From positions 7,378,001 to 7,442,000 of the forward strand of contig NZ_BJOR01000001.1 in the NCBI RefSeq assembly GCF_006540305.1: 64,000 bases of DNA, given 5' to 3'. The stretch is from Streptomyces sp. 6-11-2. Its GTDB lineage: Bacteria > Actinomycetota > Actinomycetes > Streptomycetales > Streptomycetaceae. A model generated the notes under the pieces. It searched no databases. It was not told the DNA's origin and worked only from the letters and a program-made list of their open reading frames with translations. A program made the translations under genes and the position numbers. Below are positions 58,757-64,000 of the stretch, one piece after another (positions within the stretch are counted from its first letter, which is position 1; every line of letters begins with the position of its first letter).

Positions 58757-59772
58757 CCCTTCGGGGCCGCGCTGGTGTCCCAGTACTCCGAGACCGGCTT
58801 GGCGTTGCGGACCATGCCGACCTGGGCGAAGAGGTCGACGGTCTTCTGCCAGTCCGCCTCGGTGTTGACGCCCGGGGCCCTGCCCTGGGTGGCGTCGGTG
58901 TGCAGCAGGGTCAGCGTGGTGGCGAACTGGTCGGACAGAACCTTCTCGGGGGGCAGTTGGCCGGATGCGCCCGCCATCGAGGCGACGGCGGGACCCGGAC
59001 TCTTCTCCGCCGCGGCCCACGCCTCGCTGGTGGCCTGGGCCATGCGCTTGGCCAGGTCGGGATCGCTCGTGAGGGTGCGCTGCCCGGCGATCAGGCCGTT
59101 GGAGTAGAAGTTGAGCCCATGCTCGGAGAAGCGCAGGTAGGAGACCTTCTTGCCGGCCTTGTTCTGCATGGTGGGGCCCTGGTCGCTGGCGTATCCGAGC
59201 AGGGCGTCGGTCTGGCCGGAGATCACCGCGGCGATCTTGCCGGCCGGGTCGGTGTTCTGGATCTTCACGTCGGACTCGGCGATCCCGTTCTTCTCGAGGA
59301 AGACCGGGAAGGTCCTGGACAGGGCGTCACCGGCGGTTCCCGCGATCGTCCTGCCCTTGATGTCCGAAGGTTTGTCGATGCCCTTGTCGGCGAAGAACTG
59401 CACGGACGCCGGGGTGGTTTGAAGGAACACGCCCAGGCTCTTGACCTTGACTCCCTGGTCCACGCCCGCGAGGACGGCCGGGGTGTCCGCCCAGCCGAAG
59501 TCGGTCTGCCCGGCGGCAGTGGCCTGCACGGTCTTCTGCGAGCCCTGTCCGGCCCGGATCTGGAGGTCGATGCCGTGCTTCTCGTAGATCTTCTGCTGCT
59601 TGCCGTAGTAGAACGGCGCGTGCTCGCCGTAGGGATACCAGTTCAGCGTGAGCGTGACCTTGTCGAGTTCCTTGCCCGACGCGCTCGTGGTCTTGTCCGA
59701 GCCCTCGCCGCCGCAGGCGGTGGCGAACAGCAGCAGCGGGACGAGGACGGTGGGCAGTCTGCGCAGGTGCAT
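58753..59772 (-). CDS. NMT1/THI5-type ABC substrate-binding lipoprotein
   Basis: A 339-residue lipoprotein with lipobox FATAC (Cys20). The mature domain begins LDKVTLTLNWYPYGEHAPFYYGKQQKIYEKHGIDLQI, the conserved NWxP-x-x-x-H-x-x-x-Y region of NMT1/THI5-like pyrimidine-precursor, riboflavin and related binders, followed by QATAAGQTDFGWADTPAVLAGVDQGVKVKSLGVF. The ligand may be a small heterocycle, sugar acid or amine. It is the middle gene of the permease-binding protein-ATPase operon. The upstream LacI operators and the adjacent enolase-superfamily gene point to a sugar-acid-type substrate, but this is inference. Confidence 0.9.
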   Translation of the reverse strand: MHLRRLPTVLVPLLLFATACGGEGSDKTTSASGKELDKVTLTLNWYPYGEHAPFYYGKQQKIYEKHGIDLQIRAGQGSQKTVQATAAGQTDFGWADTPAVLAGVDQGVKVKSLGVFLQTTPASVQFFADKGIDKPSDIKGRTIAGTAGDALSRTFPVFLEKNGIAESDVKIQNTDPAGKIAAVISGQTDALLGYASDQGPTMQNKAGKKVSYLRFSEHGLNFYSNGLIAGQRTLTSDPDLAKRMAQATSEAWAAAEKSPGPAVASMAGASGQLPPEKVLSDQFATTLTLLHTDATQGRAPGVNTEADWQKTVDLFAQVGMVRNAKPVSEYWDTSAAPKG

Positions 59773-59809
59773 GGTTCGGCCCTTCTCGGAGCGGGAGCGG
59801 GAAGTTGCC

Positions 59810-60673
59810 TCAGTACGCGGTGCTGACGGCGTCGCCCCGGCGGCTGGCGTGCCAGGGGAGCAGGAGCTTCTCGGCGATTTCCACGATCACGAAGAGGACG
59901 ACACCGATCAGCGACATCACCAGGAGTCCGGCGAAGAGCATCGGGGTGTCGAGATTGCCGTTGGCCTGGAGGATCACATAGCCGAGACCTTCGTTGGCAC
60001 CGACGAACTCGCCGACGACCGCACCGGTGACCGCCAGCGTGACGGCCACCTTCAGACCGGAGAACAGGTGCGGGAACGACGCCGGGAAGCGGATCTTGAC
60101 GAAGGTCTGCAGCGCGCTCGCGCCCATGGTCTGGGAGAGCTGGATCATTTCGGGGTCCACCGACTTCAGGCCGGTCACCATGGAGATGACCACCGGGAAG
60201 AAGGCGATGAGCACGGCGATGAGGATCTTCGGCGCGATACCGAAGCCCAGCCACACCACGAACAGCGGCGCGATGGCGATCTTCGGGATCACCTGGGCGA
60301 ACAGCAGGATGGGATACAGCGTCCTCTCGACGGTCGACGAGTAGACCATCGCCACGGCCGCGAGGACGCCGACGCCGACCGCGATCACAAAGCCCAGCAG
60401 TGTCTCGTACGTGGTCACCCAGCTGTGGTGCCAGAGGTAGCCGCTCTTGGTGGCCATCAGGTCCAGGGTCGCGCCCGGCGACGGCACCAGGTAGGACTCG
60501 ACCAGGTCGGCGGCCGAGACGGCCCACCAGGCGACGAGGCAGACGAGGAGCAGGGCGAACGGCCGCCATGCCCGCTCGACCGCTTCGCCGAGCCGTTCGG
60601 CCGCGCCGCGCTGCGCGCGCTCTTTGACTCCCGCCGGGGGAGCGGGAGTTCGGCGGATGGCGCTCTGGCTCAT
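59810..60673 (-). CDS. ABC transporter permease (SsuC/TauC type)
   Basis: A 287-residue inner-membrane protein with about six helices. An N-terminal cytoplasmic part of about 40 residues precedes FALLLVCLVAWWAVS. The EAA loop that docks to the ATPase is MIQLSQTMGASALQTFVKIRFPASFPHLFSGLKVA, with the usual E-A-A replaced by Q-T-M-G-A. The C-terminal helices contain GAVVGEFVGANEGLGYVIL. First gene of the importer operon; AGAGGAG precedes the ATG at 60673, and LacI operators lie about 85-100 bp upstream. Confidence 0.92.
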   Translation of the reverse strand: MSQSAIRRTPAPPAGVKERAQRGAAERLGEAVERAWRPFALLLVCLVAWWAVSAADLVESYLVPSPGATLDLMATKSGYLWHHSWVTTYETLLGFVIAVGVGVLAAVAMVYSSTVERTLYPILLFAQVIPKIAIAPLFVVWLGFGIAPKILIAVLIAFFPVVISMVTGLKSVDPEMIQLSQTMGASALQTFVKIRFPASFPHLFSGLKVAVTLAVTGAVVGEFVGANEGLGYVILQANGNLDTPMLFAGLLVMSLIGVVLFVIVEIAEKLLLPWHASRRGDAVSTAY

Positions 60674-60745
60674 GAGTGAACTCCTCTGACGTCGGGTTGT
60701 GCCGGGAAGGAGTCGCAGGGGGTTGGTGAAACGCCTGGTAGTATC

Positions 60746-60773
60746 GGAAAACGCTTCCAGAAAGCGCTTTCTG
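60746..60773. promoter_or_regulatory. Overlapping LacI operators between the ABC importer and lacI genes
   Basis: CAGAAAGCGCTTTCTG (60758-60773) is a perfect 16-bp palindrome. GGAAAACGCTTCC (60746-60758) is a second, imperfect site centred 13 bp away. TATGCT at 60775-60780 is a -10 box for the lacI gene. The same operator, with three changes, lies at 52743-52758. Confidence 0.75.
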
Positions 60774-60877
60774 CTATGCTCTGCCACGTTAGGGACAGCG
60801 CGTACGAATGGTCAATAGGGCGTCAAGAGGTTTCCGGACCTCGGCGCGCCCGTGGCCCTGTGCGATCTGGGGGTGCC

Positions 60878-61984
60878 GTGAACCGACCCGTAAGCCGAGA
60901 CAACGCGCCTGTACCCGACCGGCCCGAACGGGCACGGGCGCACGTGACCCTGGACTCCGTCGCCCGTACCGCCGGGGTCTCCGCGGCCACCGCCTCGCGG
61001 GCACTCAACGGCACCGCACGGGTGCGCGAGGACCTGCGCGAACGCGTACTGCTCGCCGCGGAGCACCTCGGCTACATCCCCAACGCCCATGCGCAGGCGC
61101 TCGCGAGCGCCCAGAGTTCCGTCGTCGGCGTCATCTGCCACGACGTCGGCGACCCGTACTTCTCCGCCATCGCCAGTGGCGTGATGCGCGCCGCCGCCGC
61201 CCGGCACCTCATGGTGATGCTGGCGAGCACCTTCCGCGAACCCGCCCGTGAGGTCGCCTACGTCTCGACGCTGCGCGCCCACCGCGCCCGCGCCATCCTG
61301 CTCATCGGCTCCGGCTTCGAGGACGCGGACTGGGAGCGGTCGATGGCCGCGGAACTCGGGCCGTACGTGTCCGGCGGCGGCCGGGTCGCCGCCGTCAGCC
61401 GCCACCGCAGCCTGCGGGTGGACACCGTGCTGCCGGAGAACCGGGCCGGGGCGGCGGAACTGGCCAGGGCCCTGATCGGTCTGGGGCACCGGGAGTTCGC
61501 GGTGCTGACCGGGCCGCCGTCACTGACGACGGTCGCCGACCGGCTGCGGGGCTTCCGCGACGCGCTGGCCGAGCATTCGATCCGGCTGGCCGCCGACCAG
61601 GTGGTCGAAGGCGCGTTCACCCGTGAGGGCGGGTACGCCGCGACCGCCGAACTGCTCGCCCGGGGCCTCAGGGCGAGTTGCGTCTTCGCCGTCACGGACG
61701 TGATGGCCGTGGGAGCGTTGGCGGCACTGCGCGAAAGCGGGCTCCGGGTACCGGAGGACCTGTCGCTCGCGGGCTTCGACGACGTACCGATCGTCCGGGA
61801 CCTCACCCCGCCGCTGACCACGGTCGCGCTGCCGCTCGCACGGATGGGGGAGACCGTCCTGGACCTGGCGCTGCGCGAGCCGCGGGGGCGGCGCTCGCGC
61901 GTGGAGCGCATCGCGGGCGAGGTCCTGCTGCGGGGCAGCACAGCCCCCTGGCGGGGTCGCACGGTGCCGCCGGGACGGGGGTGA
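60878..61984 (+). CDS. LacI family transcriptional regulator
   Basis: A 368-residue LacI/GalR repressor. The HTH is VTLDSVARTAGVSAATASRALNG with hinge VLLAAEHLGYIPNAHAQALAS; the core has GVICHDVGDPYFSAIASGVMRAA, LTGPPSLTTVADRLRGFRDAL, and FAVTDVMAVGALAALRESG. About 20 extra N-terminal residues precede the HTH. GTG 60878 follows GGGGGTG. It is divergent from the ABC importer, and its likely operators (60746-60773) are shared with the ThuA operon at 52743. The enolase-superfamily gene follows 135 bp downstream on the same strand. Confidence 0.9.
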   Translation: MNRPVSRDNAPVPDRPERARAHVTLDSVARTAGVSAATASRALNGTARVREDLRERVLLAAEHLGYIPNAHAQALASAQSSVVGVICHDVGDPYFSAIASGVMRAAAARHLMVMLASTFREPAREVAYVSTLRAHRARAILLIGSGFEDADWERSMAAELGPYVSGGGRVAAVSRHRSLRVDTVLPENRAGAAELARALIGLGHREFAVLTGPPSLTTVADRLRGFRDALAEHSIRLAADQVVEGAFTREGGYAATAELLARGLRASCVFAVTDVMAVGALAALRESGLRVPEDLSLAGFDDVPIVRDLTPPLTTVALPLARMGETVLDLALREPRGRRSRVERIAGEVLLRGSTAPWRGRTVPPGRG

Positions 61985-62119
61985 CGTCGCGCGCCCGGCC
62001 GCCGACCGGCTGCTGGGCCGCGCACGTACTCCAGAGCCGCCCACCGACTGCCCGGTCGCACGCCGGCCCCGGCTCGTAATGGCAAACCACTTCAGTCACT
62101 TCAGACGGAAGGACCGCCC

Positions 62120-63292
62120 ATGACACCGCTTCGGCTCCCGCTCGGCGACCTGACCATCGACCGCGTCACCACGTACGCCGTCGCCCTGCCCACCCGGCGC
62201 TCCTTCGGAGTCTCCGGCGGCGCGGTGGCCGTGGCCGGCCGGCCCAGCATCCGCGTCCTGGTACGGGTCGACGCCGACGGTGTGCACGGCTGGGGCGAGG
62301 CGACGCCGATCCCCGCGTGGACCTACGAGACCGCGGAGTCGATCGTCACGACCGTCGACCGCTACCTCGCGCTGGCGATCCTCGGGCGTCCGGCCTGGGA
62401 CCTCGGCGGCGTGGACGCCGCGTTCGACCGGGCCGTCAACCGGGGCTTCACCATCGGTGCCCCGCTGGCCAAGGGAGCGGTCGACGTCGCGCTGCACGAC
62501 CTGCTCGGCCGGGCGGCCGGCGTGCCGCTGGGGACGTTGTGGGGGCAGCGGCGCCGGGAGACGATCGAGCTGGGCTGGGTCGTCTCCGGCCAGTCGCCGG
62601 CGGAGGTCGGCGACAGCGTGGCGGAGGGCGTGGACGAGGGCTACCGGGCGTTCAAGGTGAAGGTGGGGCTGCACGACGAGGAGACGGACGCGGCCGTGGT
62701 GGCGGCCGTGCGCGAACACGCCCCGGCCGGAGCCCCGTTGTGGGTGGACGCCAACCAGGCGTACACCGTGCCGGCCGCGCTGCGCATGTCCGCCCGCCTG
62801 GCCGGCCTCGGGGTGACCGCCTTCGAACAGCCGCTGCCCGCCAACGACATCGCCGGACTGCGCAGGCTCCGGGACTCCTCACCGATCCCGGTCGCGCTCG
62901 ACGAGAGTCTGCGCCATCCCACCGACCTGGCGACGTTCGTCCGCCTCGAAGCTGTCGACATCGCCATCGCCAAGGTGCAGCGCAGCGGCGGGCTCACGCT
63001 CTCTCGGCGGCTGTGCGCGCTGGCCGAGGACTGCGGCGTGCAGCTCATGGGGTCGGGGCTCACCGACTCGGACGTCGGCCTCGCCGCCTCGCTGCACCTC
63101 TTCGCGGCCTACGGGCTCGACACACCCGTTGATCTGAACGGCCGTCAGTTCGTCGAATCGCCCTACGCCGGGCCGACGGTGACGATCGAGAACGGGACGG
63201 CGCGGGTACCCGACGGTCCGGGGCTCGGCGTCGAGGTCGACGACACCGCGGTGCGGAAGCTGGCTGTGGACGTCCTCGAACAGAGGCCCTGA
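62120..63292 (+). CDS. Mandelate racemase/muconate lactonising enzyme family protein
   Basis: A 390-residue enolase-superfamily enzyme. The N-terminal capping domain is followed by the barrel with YRAFKVKVGLHDE (Lys179 and Lys181, KxK base pair), LWVDANQAY, TAFEQPLPANDIAGL and ALDESLRHP (metal ligands D, E, D/E), and IAKVQRSGG (second base Lys). This is the MLE/dipeptide-epimerase subgroup pattern, so it may lactonise, racemise or dehydrate a carboxylic acid. GGAAGGAC precedes the ATG at 62120. Its position behind the LacI regulator of an ABC importer suggests it handles the imported acid. Confidence 0.88.
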   Translation: MTPLRLPLGDLTIDRVTTYAVALPTRRSFGVSGGAVAVAGRPSIRVLVRVDADGVHGWGEATPIPAWTYETAESIVTTVDRYLALAILGRPAWDLGGVDAAFDRAVNRGFTIGAPLAKGAVDVALHDLLGRAAGVPLGTLWGQRRRETIELGWVVSGQSPAEVGDSVAEGVDEGYRAFKVKVGLHDEETDAAVVAAVREHAPAGAPLWVDANQAYTVPAALRMSARLAGLGVTAFEQPLPANDIAGLRRLRDSSPIPVALDESLRHPTDLATFVRLEAVDIAIAKVQRSGGLTLSRRLCALAEDCGVQLMGSGLTDSDVGLAASLHLFAAYGLDTPVDLNGRQFVESPYAGPTVTIENGTARVPDGPGLGVEVDDTAVRKLAVDVLEQRP

Positions 63293-63339
63293 GCCGGATC
63301 GGGTACGGGACCCCTTCGTAGCGTCATCGCAGGCGGCGC

Positions 63340-63606
63340 CAGGTCATACCGGCCGGACGCCGCCCTGCGTCGCTGAACGGCGTGGACCAGGGGTGCGAGC
63401 ACGGGGTCGGTGGCCGCCTGGTCGAGGGCCTCGCGCGGGGCCGCGTCGCGGGTGGGGCGGGCCTCCTCCAGCAGACGCAGGCCGTCGTCGGTGACCTCGG
63501 TGCAGATGTCGCGGCGGTCGACGGGGCACAGGTGGCGCGAGGGCGCCCCGTGGTCCTCCAGCCGGGTCACCTGCCACGTGGTGGCGCTCTGGCTCCGACC
63601 AGCCAC
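63340..63606 (-). pseudogene. Truncated MarR family regulator
   Basis: The frame encodes the second half of a MarR winged helix and the dimerisation part: WQVTRLEDHGAPSRHLCPVDRRDICTEVTDDGLRLLEEARPTRDAAPREALDQAATDPVLAPLVHAV. The whole N-terminal helix and first HTH helices that should precede WQVTRLE are absent; only MAGRSQSATT is upstream, then the promoter of the MFS gene. So it is a 5'-truncated gene, probably inactive. Intact homologues are often divergent from MFS exporters, as here. Confidence 0.6.
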
Positions 63607-63651
63607 TCACTCTACCTGCGTTTGCCGTTAGCCAGCGTGTGCAATTATTGT

Positions 63652-63676
63652 TTGCGCGCGTAAGGCGCTTGCGCAA
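63652..63676. promoter_or_regulatory. TTGCGC...GCGCAA inverted repeat upstream of the last MFS gene
   Basis: TTGCGC (63652-63657) and GCGCAA (63671-63676) form an inverted repeat with 13 nt between; TTGCGCAA (63669-63676) is itself a palindrome. It lies 31 bp before the MFS start codon and may be the site once bound by the MarR protein whose gene is now truncated. Confidence 0.45.
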
Positions 63677-63706
63677 TCTGACTTTGTACGTCAAAGGACC
63701 CTCGTC

Positions 63707-64000
63707 ATGCCGCTCGCACTGCTGGCCCTGGCCATAGGGGCCTTCGGAATCGGCACCACGGAATTCGTGATCATGGGGCTGCTGCCCCAGGTCGGCGCGG
63801 ACCTCGGCGTGTCCGTACCGACGGCCGGCTTCCTGGTCACCGGCTACGCCCTCGGCGTCATGATCGGCGCACCGATCATGACCGTCCTCGGCACCAGGAT
63901 CTCCCGCAAGAACATGCTCATGCTGCTCATGGGCCTGTTCATCCTCGGCAACTTCATCTCCGCCGTCGCCCCGGTCTTCGCCGTCATGCTGATCGGCCGC
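63707..64000 (+). CDS. MFS transporter, 5' end (DHA1, AraJ/Cmx-like)
   Basis: The first 98 codons of a gene that continues beyond the window. They read ALLALAIGAFGIGTTEFVIMGLLPQVGADLGVSVPTAGFLVTGYALGVMIGAPIMTVLGTRISRKNML, which matches the N-terminal three helices of AraJ/chloramphenicol-type MFS exporters (helix 1 with GTTEF, motif A GAPIMTVLGTRISRKN). AAAGGA stands before the ATG at 63707. A broken MarR gene and an inverted repeat lie upstream, so regulation has probably been lost or altered. Confidence 0.88.
   Translation, partial: MPLALLALAIGAFGIGTTEFVIMGLLPQVGADLGVSVPTAGFLVTGYALGVMIGAPIMTVLGTRISRKNMLMLLMGLFILGNFISAVAPVFAVMLIGR

Overview
The window is a high-G+C actinobacterial chromosome segment, almost certainly Streptomyces. 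Supporting signs are strong third-position GC bias with long antisense shadow frames, GTG/TTG starts, AAGGAGG-type ribosome sites beside many apparently leaderless genes, a rare TTA (bldA-type) codon at the left edge, and typical families (SpoIIE/GAF phosphatase, degenerate Fic/Doc toxin module, DUF574-type methyltransferase relic, LacI/PadR/MarR/TetR regulators). The gene content is accessory: transport, small-molecule catabolism, efflux and regulation, with decayed IS and regulator fragments. No tRNA, rRNA, CRISPR array or complete insertion sequence was seen.

Left part (0-23 kb): a PadR regulator divergent from a two-gene unit ending in an FAD monooxygenase; two tandem Gfo/Idh/MocA dehydrogenases behind a palindromic operator; an RHH antitoxin/degenerate Fic module with a perfect 16-bp operator; a lysine-rich winged-helix protein; methyltransferase relics; an amidohydrolase; a SulP anion transporter cotranscribed with a cysteine-free ArsR protein; a YtcJ-like amidohydrolase overlapping an APC permease, divergent from TetR; a stand-alone HxxxDG acyltransferase; and a GAF-SpoIIE phosphatase.

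Middle (23-46 kb): a complete three-component P450 system (reductase, P450, CxxHxxC ferredoxin) followed by a LacI regulator, with a LacI-type operator on its promoter. Then comes a nitrogen-catabolic block: acetamidase/formamidase, an MFS carrier, a DUF1097 membrane protein, and the three oxamate carbamoyltransferase subunits AllG, AllF and AllH in overlapping frames, divergent from carbamate kinase. This set should phosphorolyse a carbamoylated substrate such as oxalurate and convert carbamoyl phosphate to ATP. A GGTATACC palindrome recurs at promoters here. Two efflux MFS genes converge on a 58-bp tandem repeat. A second operon (malic enzyme, MFS, an M24-fold enzyme lacking most metal ligands, and an NMT1-like protein without a signal peptide) ends at an 18-bp hairpin.

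Right part (46-64 kb): a frameshifted TrmB/LuxR-type regulator beside a secreted M4 protease; a divergent EamA/MarR pair whose start codons sit inside the outer two of three palindromes spaced exactly 21 bp; a lipoprotein; an IS630 relic; a large secreted ThuA/sugar-dehydrogenase/PKD/CBM6 protein with a Tat-exported sugar isomerase-like protein; and an NMT1-type ABC importer divergent from a LacI regulator that precedes an enolase-superfamily enzyme. The same LacI operator (AAGCGCTTTC core) lies upstream of both the ABC/LacI genes and the ThuA operon, which suggests one regulon. The window ends in an MFS gene next to a truncated MarR gene.
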